Source of the DNA: Novosphingobium sp. Gsoil 351 | GTDB lineage: Bacteria > Pseudomonadota > Alphaproteobacteria > Sphingomonadales > Sphingomonadaceae | Length of the DNA: 64,000 bases | Direction of reading: 5' to 3' | NCBI RefSeq assembly: GCF_009707465.1 | Contig: NZ_CP046120.1 | Coordinates: forward strand, 1,517,501 to 1,581,500 | Shown here: piece after piece, positions 1-9,107 of the stretch | Layout of the letters: the number at the start of each line of letters is the position of its first letter | Numbering within the stretch: position 1 is the stretch's first letter | Position numbers and translations under genes: made by a program | Notes under the pieces: generated by a model | What the model was told of the DNA's origin: nothing | The model's input: only the letters and a program-made list of their open reading frames with translations | Database searches by the model: none

Positions 1-419
1 GCGGCGGCGCTCAGCACTTCCATCGCGAACAGGTATTGCCCCTGCCAGTACCACCGCGCGAGGAAGTAGAGCGCGGCGATCAGCCCCCAGGCGGCCCACA
101 GCCCGGCCAGCTTGGTGATCGCGGTTTCCATCGCCGCGGAAAGGGCTCGCGGGCGACTCCAGTCGATCCCGGTCGATGCGCGGCGGTGGACCTTTTCGAT
201 CAGCAGCGACCACGCGACCATCGGCAGCGCTGAGAACAGCACCGCGGCGAGCGCGGCATAGGGCCCGGAGAGCGGCGTGCGCGGTCCCGGGATGTTCAGC
301 AAATCGGCGACGCTCGCCCACTCGCGGCAGACGACGATCCACACGCAAAGCCCGGCCAACCCGGCGAGGCCGACGCCCGCCGAAACGTCGCTGGCGGGCC
401 GGGGATCGGATGCGCTCAT
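1..419 (-). CDS. membrane protein, N-terminal part (partial gene)
   Basis: Only the first 139 codons are in the window; the gene runs off the left edge. Reading leftward from the ATG at 419 the product begins MSASDPRPASD and shows about three hydrophobic stretches (roughly residues 15-30, 50-72 and 103-125) separated by short charged loops, so an inner-membrane protein is likely. It resembles small sphingomonad membrane proteins sometimes labelled isoprenylcysteine-methyltransferase-like, but the C-terminal part that would decide this is missing. No function is assigned. It lies upstream of the bamB-side repeat and is on the same strand as bamB, downstream of it. Confidence 0.6.
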   Translation of the reverse strand, partial: MSASDPRPASDVSAGVGLAGLAGLCVWIVVCREWASVADLLNIPGPRTPLSGPYAALAAVLFSALPMVAWSLLIEKVHRRASTGIDWSRPRALSAAMETAITKLAGLWAAWGLIAALYFLARWYWQGQYLFAMEVLSAA

Positions 420-470
420 AGGCGCGCGGGTTTAGCGGGGGAGGGTTAAAGGCGCGGTAACACCGGGGGC

Positions 471-590
471 GATCCTCCCCTGCAAGGGGAGGTGTCAGCC
501 CTCTTGGGCTGACGGAGGGGTGCCGACGCTGGCGGGGACACCCCTCCGCCTCCGCTTCGCTCCGGCACCTCCCCCCACAGGGGGAGGATC
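471..590. repeat. 120-bp GC-rich palindromic repeat element with terminal inverted repeats
   Basis: The element begins GATCCTCCCC and ends GGGGAGGATC, a perfect 10-bp terminal inverted repeat. Inside it are a perfect 8-bp hairpin (GTCAGCCC at 494-501 with GGGCTGAC at 506-513) and a perfect 9-bp inverted repeat (GGAGGGGTG at 514-522 with CACCCCTCC at 539-547). It sits 3 bp beyond the bamB stop codon, so folded RNA could terminate or stabilise the bamB transcript. It looks like a REP/MITE-type dispersed element; the shorter palindrome at 15456-15481 has the same cctcccc/ggggagg theme. Confidence 0.75.
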
Positions 591-593
591 ATC

Positions 594-1952
594 TCACCGA
601 AACGCCGTGATCCTGCCGCTGTCGTCGAGAATATACAGCATGTTGTTGGCCACCACCGGCGCCAGGCTGACCGGATCGCTCAGCTTGGTGAACGGGGTCA
701 TCGTGCCGTCGGCGGCGTTGATCGAGACGACGTCGCCGCGCATGTTGGCGACCCACAACCGGTCGCCGGCGAGGACCGGGCCGGTCCAGTAGAACTCGCC
801 CTTCTTCTTGTCCGCGTTCTTGTACTGCTGGAGCTGGGCGATCCAGCGGACCTTGCCGCTGGCGCGCGCCAGGCACAGCAGCCGCGAATCGTCGGTCAGC
901 ACGAAGATCCATTCCCCCGCGATCGCCGGGGTCGAGATGCCCGCAAGGTTGAGCTCCCAGATGCGCTGGCCGGTGACCAGTTCGTAGGCGGCCATGCGCC
1001 CGCCCTGACCCAGCGCATAGACCCGGCCGCGGTCGATGATCGGATCGGCGTCGATATCGGTCAGCGTCGCGACCGAGGTCGCGATGCTGGTCCGCGCCAG
1101 CGCGTCGGTCCAAAGTTGGCGGCCGTTCTCATAACGATAGGCCGTCAACTCGCCCGAACTGTAGCCGGCGATCACCGTCCCTTGCCCGGCGGCGGGTGCC
1201 GCCACGCCGAAGACCCCGGCAGAGGCCTGCGCCCCGCCCTCGTTCCACAGCGGCTTGCCGTCGGCGGCATTGAGCGCGAAGATCTGGTTGTCCTGGGTCA
1301 TCACATAGATCGCGTCGAACGCGATCGTGGGCGATCCCCGCAGCGGACCCGCGGGCTTGACCCGCCAGATCTGGCTGCCGTTGGTGGCATCGAGCGCGGC
1401 GACTTCGCCCAGCCCGGTGGTCACGTAGACGCGGTTGTCGGCAAAGCTGACCCCGCCGCCGAACACCGAGGAGTTGTTCTCCTCCATGCGCAGCTTGACG
1501 CTCCACTTCTCGGCGCCGGTGTTGGCGTCGAACGCATGGACCGCGCCGGCGGTGTCGAACGCGAACAGCTGCCCGCCGCCGATGACCGGCGCCGCGGCGA
1601 GCCGCTGGCTCGGCTTGGACCCGGCGATGCTCGCGCTCCAGGCCTTGGTCGGGCTCGCGGACAGGGCGAGATTGCCATAGCTCTTACCGGCGTTGCCGCC
1701 CGGCTGGCCCCATTCGGTGTTCGTCTCGGCAGGCGGCAGGACCACGGCGACGGCCGCCAGCGAAGGGTCGACCTTGGCCCCGCTCTCGATCCGGCTGAGC
1801 ACCGGCATGCGGTTGCCCAGCGTGGGCGTGGTCTTGGGCTTCTTGTTGCCGCCCACTATCCCGCAGGACGCGACCGAAACCGCCAGCAGCACGACGAGGG
1901 GCGCGGCCAGCAAGCGGCGAGCGCCAGGACTGCTGCGAAAGGTACGATTCAT
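594..1952 (-). CDS. bamB: outer membrane protein assembly factor BamB (PQQ-like beta-propeller lipoprotein)
   Basis: 452-residue lipoprotein of the BAM complex, which inserts beta-barrel proteins into the outer membrane. The N-terminus has a basic region, a hydrophobic stretch and a lipobox (SVASC, lipidated Cys30), so the mature protein is periplasm-facing and membrane anchored. The rest is a series of PQQ-like propeller blades with repeated patterns such as VYALGQGG, LFALDA/IFALNAADG and VSINAADG. Start at the ATG at 1952 because the signal peptide begins there and GAGGA lies 7 bases upstream; a longer reading frame exists but adds unrelated sequence. It follows the YfgM-like gene by 19 bp, the usual alphaproteobacterial pairing. 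Confidence 0.93.
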   Translation of the reverse strand: MNRTFRSSPGARRLLAAPLVVLLAVSVASCGIVGGNKKPKTTPTLGNRMPVLSRIESGAKVDPSLAAVAVVLPPAETNTEWGQPGGNAGKSYGNLALSASPTKAWSASIAGSKPSQRLAAAPVIGGGQLFAFDTAGAVHAFDANTGAEKWSVKLRMEENNSSVFGGGVSFADNRVYVTTGLGEVAALDATNGSQIWRVKPAGPLRGSPTIAFDAIYVMTQDNQIFALNAADGKPLWNEGGAQASAGVFGVAAPAAGQGTVIAGYSSGELTAYRYENGRQLWTDALARTSIATSVATLTDIDADPIIDRGRVYALGQGGRMAAYELVTGQRIWELNLAGISTPAIAGEWIFVLTDDSRLLCLARASGKVRWIAQLQQYKNADKKKGEFYWTGPVLAGDRLWVANMRGDVVSINAADGTMTPFTKLSDPVSLAPVVANNMLYILDDSGRITAFR

Positions 1953-1971
1953 CGGGAAATCCTCATCGGGC

Positions 1972-2748
1972 TCATTGTGCCGGCGCGGGCGCCGCACCCC
2001 CCACCGGGGAGTTGACCAGTGCCTTGTCGACATCGACGATCGCATCGACCCCAAGCAGGCCAGACATCTGGCGGGTGCGGGTGCGCAGCGTTTCGGGCAC
2101 CGTGGGGTCCTTGGCGATCTGCGCGAACAGCGGCCCGGCGAGATCGTTCTTGCCTTGCTTGAGATAGGCCGCCGCGACCAGTTCGCCGGCACTGCCGAAC
2201 CACGGGTTGCCGGGGACGGCGAGGGGCTTGAGCCGGGCGATCACGGTTTCGGGCGGCAGCCCGTCGAAGTTGATCGCGACGTCGCGGATCGTAGCGAGAT
2301 CGCGGTACGGTTGCGGCATGTCGCTGCCGGTGGCGACCTGGGCGTAAATCTTGGCGGCCTCGGCCCTGCGCCCCTCTTCGGCGGCGATCCCCGCCTGCAT
2401 CAGCAGCGCCGCGGCACGCGCCCCGGCGGGGCCTTCGCTGGTCAGCGGCTGGAGCGCGCTCTTAGCCGGACCGAGCCGCCCGGCCTCGACCTGATCGAGC
2501 GCGACAGTGTATTTCTCACCCAGCTCGCCCGCAACCGCCTGCTGGTGCTCGCGCCACCACAGCCAGCCGCCGAGCGCGGCCAGCAGCGCGACGACCGCGA
2601 TCCCCGCGACCACGCCGTAGCGGGTCATCGCGGTCTTGAGCTGGTCCTCGCGCAGCGCCTCGTCGACCTCGCGCATGAACACGTCCTGCTGGGCGAGCGC
2701 CTTCTTGTCGGGGGCGGGCGAAGTGTTGTCGGCGGGGCGGAGGGCCAA
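1972..2748 (-). CDS. YfgM-like tetratricopeptide protein (SecYEG-ancillary/BAM-linked)
   Basis: 258 residues with a cytosolic N-terminus, one transmembrane helix (about residues 45-65) and a periplasmic helical domain rich in Ala/Leu of the TPR_21 type. In E. coli YfgM associates with the SecYEG translocon and periplasmic chaperones and is encoded beside bamB, as here. The reading frame opens with TTG at 2748; the next in-frame ATG is at residue 25 (MREVDEALRED). The longer form is preferred because homologues carry a short polar extension before that segment, but the start is not certain. It probably shares a transcript with bamB. The 123 bp upstream should hold their promoter; I see no clear boxes. 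Confidence 0.8.
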   Translation of the reverse strand: MALRPADNTSPAPDKKALAQQDVFMREVDEALREDQLKTAMTRYGVVAGIAVVALLAALGGWLWWREHQQAVAGELGEKYTVALDQVEAGRLGPAKSALQPLTSEGPAGARAAALLMQAGIAAEEGRRAEAAKIYAQVATGSDMPQPYRDLATIRDVAINFDGLPPETVIARLKPLAVPGNPWFGSAGELVAAAYLKQGKNDLAGPLFAQIAKDPTVPETLRTRTRQMSGLLGVDAIVDVDKALVNSPVGGAAPAPAQ

Positions 2749-2871
2749 ATCGGAAGTTCCGTCAGTGGGTCGGGGGGTAAGGCTTGTCAGCGGCGCTGTT
2801 TAGCCAAAGGCGGCATCAATTCAATGTTCTTCGGCACAGTCGCGTGAACCATCGGTGAAGCGCGGTCCGGA

Positions 2872-4023
2872 TCACGGAAACCGATCGCGCCCCATCACCC
2901 GCGCATAGAGCGCGGCGTGGCGCGAAACCATCCGGTCCTCGTCGAATTCGGCGCGGGCCCTGGCGCGGTTTTCCGTGCCGATCGCCGCGCGCAGGCGCGG
3001 TGCTTCGGCCAGTACGCGCAGCGCGGCGGCGAGCGCGGCTTCATCGCCGGGAGGGGTGATGTAGGGCCGGTTGCCCTCGCCGACCATCGCCGCGATGTCG
3101 CCCACCGCGGGGCTCGCAACCGGCAGCCCCGCGGCCATCGCCTCGATCACCGACATCGGCGCCTGCTCGCTGTCGGACGAGAGCGCGTAGAGATCGAACA
3201 GTCCGATCAGGCTGGCGGGATCGGCGATAAACCCGGTCAGGTGGACCCGGTCGGCGACCTGGCAGCGCTCCGCCTCGGCGAGGATCGCGGCGCTCTCCGG
3301 CCCCTCGCCCGCGATGACCAGGTGCCACGGCTCGGCCAGGCCGGCAAAGGCGCGGACCAGCCTCGGCAAATTCTTGACCGCGCGCAGGCCCGCGAAGGTT
3401 CCCAACCACCGCTCCCCCGGTCGCTTGATCAGGCGTGGCAGCGCGTCGCGCTTGGGCTTTGCGGTAAACCGCGCGGTGGCGACCCCGTTGGGGATCAGGT
3501 GGACCTTGGAAAGCGGCTGGCGCCAGGTCTCGAGCGCGATGTTGCGGAGGATCGTCGAGGGTACGACCAGCGCCTGCGCCCGCGACAGCGCCAGGATGCG
3601 GTAGGCGTTGCGTGTCGCCATCAGCCCATCGGCCTCGTCGGCGTTGAACCCGTCCTCGTGGTGGATCAGCCCGGCGAGCCCAAGCGACGGGCCGAACGCC
3701 GAATGCGCAAGAACCGCATTCATCGCTCCCCAGTTGTAGGTCAGGATCAGGTCGTAGGGCTTCATCGCATTCGCCAGCGCGCGCAGCTTGAGCGGACCGG
3801 GCTTGCCGCTAAGCCCGGGGAGGTTGATCGCGAGCACGGGGATGCCCCGTGCGACATGGCGCATCGCCCCGGTCGCGCCGGGCACGGCCGAGACGATCGT
3901 ATGCATCACGCCCTTGCCGAAGCGGTTGATCAGCTGGACGGTCCGCAATTCCTTCCCGCCGGGATCGAAGCTGGAAAGGACGTGGAGCAGGCGCAGCGGG
4001 CGGCCGCGCGATGGATCGGCCAC
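2872..4023 (-). CDS. glycosyltransferase, GT4 (glycogen-synthase fold) type
   Basis: 383-residue GT-B glycosyltransferase. The N-terminal Rossmann domain starts LRLLHVLSSFDPGG, the Gly-rich donor-binding loop typical of family 1/4 enzymes, and the C-terminal domain carries VIAGEGPE and an acidic nucleotide-sugar site near SDSEQAPMSVIEAMAAG, where the E-x7-E arrangement of the family lies. The substrate cannot be read from sequence; role in cell-surface glycan assembly is inferred from the family. The start is GTG at 4023, overlapping the TAG stop of the upstream hydrolase by one base (TAGTG), which indicates translational coupling. Confidence 0.85.
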   Translation of the reverse strand: MADPSRGRPLRLLHVLSSFDPGGKELRTVQLINRFGKGVMHTIVSAVPGATGAMRHVARGIPVLAINLPGLSGKPGPLKLRALANAMKPYDLILTYNWGAMNAVLAHSAFGPSLGLAGLIHHEDGFNADEADGLMATRNAYRILALSRAQALVVPSTILRNIALETWRQPLSKVHLIPNGVATARFTAKPKRDALPRLIKRPGERWLGTFAGLRAVKNLPRLVRAFAGLAEPWHLVIAGEGPESAAILAEAERCQVADRVHLTGFIADPASLIGLFDLYALSSDSEQAPMSVIEAMAAGLPVASPAVGDIAAMVGEGNRPYITPPGDEAALAAALRVLAEAPRLRAAIGTENRARARAEFDEDRMVSRHAALYARVMGRDRFP

Positions 4024-4892
4024 TACTCCGCCCGGTCGAGCAATCGCTCGATTCCCGCGACCGCCTCGGGCTCATCGAGCGTCGGGGCGTGCCCCACCCG
4101 GGGCAGCGTGACGAGCTCGGCCTCTGGCAGTTCGGCGATCATCCGGGCCGCGGTTTCGGGGGCGAGAATGTCGGACAGCTCTCCGCGCAAGACAAGCACC
4201 GGACGCCCGCCCAGCGCCCGCCAGCAGGGCCACAGGTCGGGTGGCGCAGCGTTGGAGGGCGTGGCAAACGGCTCGGCGATCTTCATGTCGTAGTCGAACA
4301 CGATCCTGCCGTTCGAACCCAAGGTCATCGCCCGCTTGGCAAGCGTCAGCCAGTCGGCGATGTCGAAGCCGGGGAACATCTCGCCCTGGCCTTCCTCCAG
4401 CGCGCGCGCGGCATGCATCCAGGTCTCGAAGCTGCGCCCCTGCCCGACATAGCCGCCGATCCGCGCGATCCCCACACTCGACACCTCGGGACCGACATCG
4501 TTGAACACGGCCCCGGTAAGGCGATCGGGCCGGGCGCCCGCCAACAGCATCGTGACCAGCCCGCCGAGCGAGGTTCCCACCGCGACGAACCGGGCGATGC
4601 CCGCCTGATCGAGCAATGCCTCAAGATCGGTCACATACGTCGGCGGGGTGTAAGTCGCCGGGTCCTTGGCATAGGCGCTGTCGCCACGCCCGCGCAGGTC
4701 GAGGCACAACACTCGGCGGCGCTTGGCCAGCCGCTCCGCCAGCAACTCGAAATCGCGGGCGTTGCGGGTCAGGCCGGGAAGGCAAATGACCGGAGCCTTG
4801 TCTTGCCGCCCGGCGCCCGGCCCCGCGTAGTCGCGATAATGCAGCCGCAGGCCGTCCTCGCTCGTCCAGTGGCGATCTTCGAACTCGGCCAT
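4023..4892 (-). CDS. alpha/beta hydrolase
   Basis: 289-residue alpha/beta-hydrolase-fold protein. Visible features: an oxyanion segment CLPGLTRNARDF (about 38-49), the nucleophile elbow GTSLGG with Ser108, the strand LCLDLRGRGDS, and a C-terminal VGHAPTLDEPEA holding the likely catalytic His. The start is the ATG at 4892; the longer frame upstream reads across the divergent selO promoter region and is not expected to be translated. It is transcribed with the downstream glycosyltransferase, with a one-base stop/start overlap. Substrate unknown; homologues are annotated as generic esterases or lactonases. Confidence 0.85.
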   Translation of the reverse strand: MAEFEDRHWTSEDGLRLHYRDYAGPGAGRQDKAPVICLPGLTRNARDFELLAERLAKRRRVLCLDLRGRGDSAYAKDPATYTPPTYVTDLEALLDQAGIARFVAVGTSLGGLVTMLLAGARPDRLTGAVFNDVGPEVSSVGIARIGGYVGQGRSFETWMHAARALEEGQGEMFPGFDIADWLTLAKRAMTLGSNGRIVFDYDMKIAEPFATPSNAAPPDLWPCWRALGGRPVLVLRGELSDILAPETAARMIAELPEAELVTLPRVGHAPTLDEPEAVAGIERLLDRAE

Positions 4893-4961
4893 TGCTGGTG
4901 ATTTACGCCCCCGGGATATGCGCGGCTTGCGCAGGGCGCCGCCGCCTTCCACTATCGCGCG

Positions 4962-6340
4962 ATGCGCGCCGAACCGCAAGCCGCCCCGTATCTCGCCGAG
5001 CCGCGCATCCTGCAATTGGCGGGGTGGATCGGCGACGAGGTCGCAGGGGCCGATTTTCCCGAAACGGTCGTGCGTTTCCGCAACGATGCACACGCCGCGA
5101 CGGTGGGCCTGGCCGGGCTGACCGACGCCGAATGGTGCGCGCATTTCGGCCGCTTCGCCGCCTTGCCGGACAATCTGCCGCGGCCGCTGGCGCTGCGCTA
5201 TCACGGCCACCAGTTCCGCGTGTACAACCCCGAGATCGGCGACGGGCGGGGTTTCTCTTCGCGCAACAGCGCGACGGGACGAACCGTTTGCTCGACCTCG
5301 GCACCAAGGGGTCCGGAACCACCCCGTGGAGCCGCCAGGGTGACGGGCGGTTGACGCTGAAGGGCGCGGTACGCGAGATTCTCGCCACCGCGATGCTGGA
5401 GGCGCAGGGGGTCAACACCAGCAAGACCTTTTCGGTAATCGAGACCGGCGAGGCGCTGTGGCGCGGCGATGAACCCTCGCCCACCCGCTCGGCGGTGATG
5501 GTCCGGCTCAGCCATGGGCATATCCGCATCGGCACCTTCCAGCGGCTGGCGGCGCTGGGCGAGGTCGGGCACATGGCCGAGCTGGTCGACTACTGCCTAG
5601 AGACGTATCCGGGACCGCAAGCAGGCGAGAGCCGCGCTGCGGTCTTGCTCAACCAGGTGGTCGAGCGGCTTGCCGATCTGGCCGCCTCCTACATGACCGC
5701 GGGCTTCGTCCACGGCGTGCTCAATTCGGACAACATGAACATCTCGGGCGAAAGCTTCGACTACGGGCCGTGGCGCTGGGCGCCTACCTGGGACGCAAGC
5801 TTCACCGCCGCCTATTTCGACCACGCCGGGCTCTACGCCTTCGCTCGACAGCCAGAGGCCCTGCACTGGAACTGCGGCCAGCTCGCGGTGGCGCTGCGCC
5901 TGCTCTCCGATCCGCCGCCGCTGGTCGCCGCGCTGGAGCGGTTCCCCGCGCTCTACCGGACCAACCTGGCGCGACGGTTCCTGTGGCGGCTGGGCCTGGA
6001 GCCGCGCGGCGAGGAAGCCGACCTGGCGGTGGTCGTCGCCGCCGAAAAGGCCATGCGCGAGAGCGGCGCGGGCATCGACGAGTTCTTCTTCCGCCACCGC
6101 GGCGGTCGCGAGGCGGACGCGGAGCTAGCGACCGCATGGGCAGGCCATCGAGGCGAGGCCGAGCATCCCTTCTGGAGCGATGCCAGCCCGCAGTCGATGC
6201 TTATCGACGAGGTCGAAGCGATCTGGGCAGCCATCGCCGAGCACGACGATTGGTCGCCGCTCCACGCCAAGCTGGCCGCGCTCAAGCGGATGGGCGAAGC
6301 GCTGGGTGAGCCGCCGGTTCCGGCTGGGCACGCCGCCTGA
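4962..6340 (+). pseudogene. selO: SelO/YdiU protein adenylyltransferase, frameshifted
   Basis: Pseudokinase-fold enzyme that transfers AMP to protein Ser/Thr/Tyr. The N-terminal part (from ATG 4962, MRAEPQAAPYLAEP through LRYHGHQFRVYNPEIGDGRG) and the rest (FAQQRDGTNRLLDLGTKG, RGDEPSPTRSAV, RLSHGHIRIGTFQR, HGVLNSDNMNISG) are both well conserved but lie in different frames. The join is at about 5252-5254, where GGGGTTTCTC would read correctly with one additional T. The repaired protein would be about 459 residues, normal for the family. As read it is disrupted; a sequencing error in the T run is plausible. Divergent from the hydrolase at 4892 with 69 bp between the starts. Confidence 0.85.
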
Positions 6341-6353
6341 GTTAGAGTCTTTT

Positions 6354-6923
6354 CTATCGATTGCGCCGCTTGGGCGGAGAAGACGTCGGCGCGGGCTGCG
6401 GCTGCGGCGGGGCTGGCTGGGACATCGACCCGGGCTGGACACTGATCCCGAATAGCTTCCAGCGGCCCTGCTCCCACTGGAAATAGAAATCGAAGAATAT
6501 CGGCGAAGGTCGCAGCGGAAAGTAGCCCTGAACGCGGAATACGTCCGGCTGAAGCAGCGTAGGTCCGCCGGTATAGGTCGGAGCCACGATCAGCGCGTTG
6601 CTGAGATCGACTCGCAGCGCGCGGATCGGAGCGAATATTTCAGCCAGCCGCGCGGGATCGTTCTGGATCTGGAAGCCGCTGGCGCTGGAATCGCGGAGTA
6701 CCGAATAGTTGCCCGATCGGTTGGCGTGATCGACCATGGCCATCGTCGACCAGACCAGCTTGGCCAGTTCGAGTTCGCTCGGCACCGGCTGGCTCGATAC
6801 CGCTGGACGACCGGGTTGCGCGGCTTGCGCAAGCGCGCTCACCGGTATCGCCGCGACGACCGCGGCGGCAAAAAAAATGGCCGGGGCACGAAGCCCCGGC
6901 ACGAACAGTCTGCTATTGGTCAT
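6354..6923 (-). CDS. exported protein of unknown function
   Basis: 189 residues. Starting at the ATG at 6923 (MTNSRLFVPG) the product has a Sec signal peptide (hydrophobic AIFFAAAVVAAIPVSALAQA, about residues 14-33) followed by a soluble domain with segments such as FFDFYFQWEQGRWKLFGISV, a pattern seen in small nuclear-transport-factor-like or cystatin-like periplasmic domains, and a Pro/Gln-rich C-terminal tail ending PPKRRNR. I do not recognise a named family. It begins 26 bp after the stop of the trimeric autotransporter, so co-transcription and a role with the adhesin are possible, as with periplasmic accessory proteins, but this is inference. Confidence 0.75.
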   Translation of the reverse strand: MTNSRLFVPGLRAPAIFFAAAVVAAIPVSALAQAAQPGRPAVSSQPVPSELELAKLVWSTMAMVDHANRSGNYSVLRDSSASGFQIQNDPARLAEIFAPIRALRVDLSNALIVAPTYTGGPTLLQPDVFRVQGYFPLRPSPIFFDFYFQWEQGRWKLFGISVQPGSMSQPAPPQPQPAPTSSPPKRRNR

Positions 6924-6949
6924 TTGGACATTCGGTTCCTTGGGCGATC

Positions 6950-8821
6950 TCACCAGGCGAACTGGAAGCCGCCTCGCGCGCCGACTTCGCCGCTGTCGAC
7001 ACCGAAGCCGATACCCGCCGAAATCGCCGCATTCTCGCCGACCCGCGCCGCGAACGCCGCGGTCGCCGCAGCCTTGTCGTTATAGTAGCCGACGCCGCCC
7101 GAGATTCCGAAGGTGGTCCCCGCCGGAAGCGACGGCGATTCCATCGCCAGCCCCATCGCGACGCCCTCATAGGCCTTGTCGACACCCTTGAACAACGAGT
7201 TGATCTGGGCGCCCTGGGCCGCGGTGAGCGTCTGTAGGGTGGTGATATTGGCGGTATTGGCAGCGACACTGGTCTGCAGCGCGGTGAGGTTGGTCGCAGT
7301 GGCGAACGACGAAACCAGCGGTCCCGCGCCCAGAGTTCCCGAGGCATCCACCGTCGCGAACGAGAGCGCCCCGGTCTGGGCCGCTGTGCTCGCCGCGATG
7401 TCGCCCACGGTCACCGAACTGCCCGTGCCGCCCAGCTTGACTTGGTTGGCGCGCGTGGTCGTCGCGCCGAAGCCCAGCGCAGTCGCTCCGGCCTGCGCCG
7501 CATTGGCGTTCTTGCCGATCGCGCTGGCATTGGCGCCGGCCGCATTGGCCTGGTGACCGGCCGCCAGACTGGTCCCGCCGCTAGCGTTGGACTGCCAGCC
7601 GAACGCCTGCGCGCCGCGGCCCGAAGCAACCGATTCGCCCCCGACCGCGGTCGAGTGAAAGCCACTTGCCGCGGCCAAGTCGCCGACCGCGACGCCATCC
7701 TCATCGGTCGCCGCGGCACCATTCCCGAGCGCGGTAGAGGTCAGGCCAGAGGCCGTCGCGGTCCGCCCAACGGCAACCGCGGTGACCCCGCTCGCCACCG
7801 CCGTGTCGCCGATAGCCACTGCGCTGTCGCCGCCTGCATTGGCGGCGAAGCCGAAGGCGGCGGCGTTGGCGCCAGCGGAATTCGCGTTCTTGCCCACGGC
7901 GGACGATTGAACGCCGGTGGCGACGGCCTGGTGCCCGGCCGCCAGGCTTAGGTTCCCGGACGCATTCGATTGCCAGCCGAACGCCTGCGCGCCGCGTCCG
8001 CTCGCCTTGGCCTCACCGCCGACCGCAGTCGAATGGAAACCCGATGCCGCGGCCTGATCACCGATGGCGACAGCGTCCTCGTCCGACGCCGCGGCGGCGT
8101 TGCCGATCGCTACCGACGTGCCCAGCGATGCGACATTGGCGCTTGCGGTCGTGGCGCCGTTGCCGAGTGCAACCGACGAAATCGCCGAGGCGACCGAGTT
8201 GCTCCCGCCAGCGAACGAGTTCGCGCCCGAAGCCGCCGCGGTGTCGCCCACCGCGGTGGAGGAAACTCCGCTGGCTGCCGCGGCCTTGCCCAAGGCGGTG
8301 GCGCGGACCGCGGTGGCAAGGGCCTGGTGACCCACCGAAGTCGAAAACTGCTGCGTGGCCTGCGCTTGCCAGCCGAACGCCTGCGCGCCGGTTCCGGATG
8401 CCAGGGCTTCCCCTCCGATCGCCGTCGAATGGAAGCCCGAGGCGATCGTCTTGTCGCCCAGAGCTACCGCATCCTCCGCGGTCGCCTGGGCAAGGTTGCC
8501 GACAGCGACCGAGGTACCTTGCGAGGCCGCGCCCGAGGGCGTGACCCCGTTGGCGGTCGTCGCACCGTTGCCGACGGCGACCGAACTGATCGCCTGGGCG
8601 CTGGCAGCGGCGCCGCATGCCAAGCTGGTCGCGGTGCCGTCCGACGTCGCACCGCCGTCCGTGTCGCCCGCGCTCGCCACACCGTTGCCGTCGGTATCGA
8701 GCAAGCACTCCGCCGCGGCAGCGCTGGGCGCGCCAAGGCCTGAGAGTGAAGCGAAAGCGAGAACGGCGGCAGACGCACCTAACAAACGGCCCGCGATCCG
8801 GGATTTGGCTGGAATGGACAT
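6950..8821 (-). CDS. trimeric autotransporter adhesin (YadA-like)
   Basis: 623 residues. A signal peptide (about 1-37, ending APSAAAA) is followed by a long passenger made of left-handed beta-roll YadA-head motifs such as SVAVGNGATT, STAVGG, AFGWQ, AAGHQ and SALGK/AVGKNA, each of about 14 residues. Then come a short coiled-coil stalk (LTALQTSVAANTANITTLQT) and a C-terminal membrane anchor (about 545-623) ending GGFQFAW with terminal aromatic residue, the type Vc pore signature. Homologues trimerise and display the head for adhesion. Start at ATG 8821 with AGGGGAA seven bases upstream. The head is unusually low in charged residues. Transcribed ahead of the 189-residue exported protein. Confidence 0.93.
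   Translation of the reverse strand: MSIPAKSRIAGRLLGASAAVLAFASLSGLGAPSAAAAECLLDTDGNGVASAGDTDGGATSDGTATSLACGAAASAQAISSVAVGNGATTANGVTPSGAASQGTSVAVGNLAQATAEDAVALGDKTIASGFHSTAIGGEALASGTGAQAFGWQAQATQQFSTSVGHQALATAVRATALGKAAAASGVSSTAVGDTAAASGANSFAGGSNSVASAISSVALGNGATTASANVASLGTSVAIGNAAAASDEDAVAIGDQAAASGFHSTAVGGEAKASGRGAQAFGWQSNASGNLSLAAGHQAVATGVQSSAVGKNANSAGANAAAFGFAANAGGDSAVAIGDTAVASGVTAVAVGRTATASGLTSTALGNGAAATDEDGVAVGDLAAASGFHSTAVGGESVASGRGAQAFGWQSNASGGTSLAAGHQANAAGANASAIGKNANAAQAGATALGFGATTTRANQVKLGGTGSSVTVGDIAASTAAQTGALSFATVDASGTLGAGPLVSSFATATNLTALQTSVAANTANITTLQTLTAAQGAQINSLFKGVDKAYEGVAMGLAMESPSLPAGTTFGISGGVGYYNDKAAATAAFAARVGENAAISAGIGFGVDSGEVGARGGFQFAW
7560..8440. repeat. three long tandem units inside the autotransporter head
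   Basis: The coding sequence contains three diverged copies of a larger unit. Each carries the order SGFHSTA-GGE-ASG-GAQAFGWQ-----GHQ. The codons for the FHSTA marker fall at about 8421-8434, 8025-8038 and 7647-7660, giving spacings of 396 and 378 bp (132 and 126 codons). The second and third copies are closest to each other (both have GRGAQAFGWQSNASG). This suggests head lengthening by internal duplication and could vary by recombination. Confidence 0.75.
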
Positions 8822-9107
8822 GAAAATTCCCCTGGTTGCTGCTGGCGCGCGGAGTGATCCGGACACCCGTCAATGACCACCCGCGGAGCGTGGCGGCCTG
8901 CGTGCGATGCGACCCGCAACTTTCTAGGTTGTCAGCATTGTGCCAAACGGTGCGCGCGAGTCAAACCCTTGTTAGGCCTCGCTGGTTGCGGCATCGACCG
9001 CGGCAAAGCTCCTGTTTCGCAGCGCTCCGGCGCGGCGCGCCCATCCTAGAATTCTTTTGTCGCGACAGCGACGCTGTGGCATCTGCCGTGGCATTCCAAG
9101 GCTTCGG

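Noticed and set aside
2917..4293. 458-codon plus-strand open frame opposite the glycosyltransferase
   Set aside because: Crosses the ends of two real minus-strand genes and gives Arg/Gly-rich sequence only.
4892..6340. Treating the 482-codon frame from 4892 as an intact gene
   Set aside because: Its first about 120 codons are not SelO-like and run antisense to the hydrolase start; the conserved N-terminus is in the other frame from 4962.
7560..8440. Regularly spaced repeats that might suggest a CRISPR array
   Set aside because: The repeats are codons of YadA-head motifs in one long frame, with unequal 378 and 396 bp spacing and no short constant repeats.
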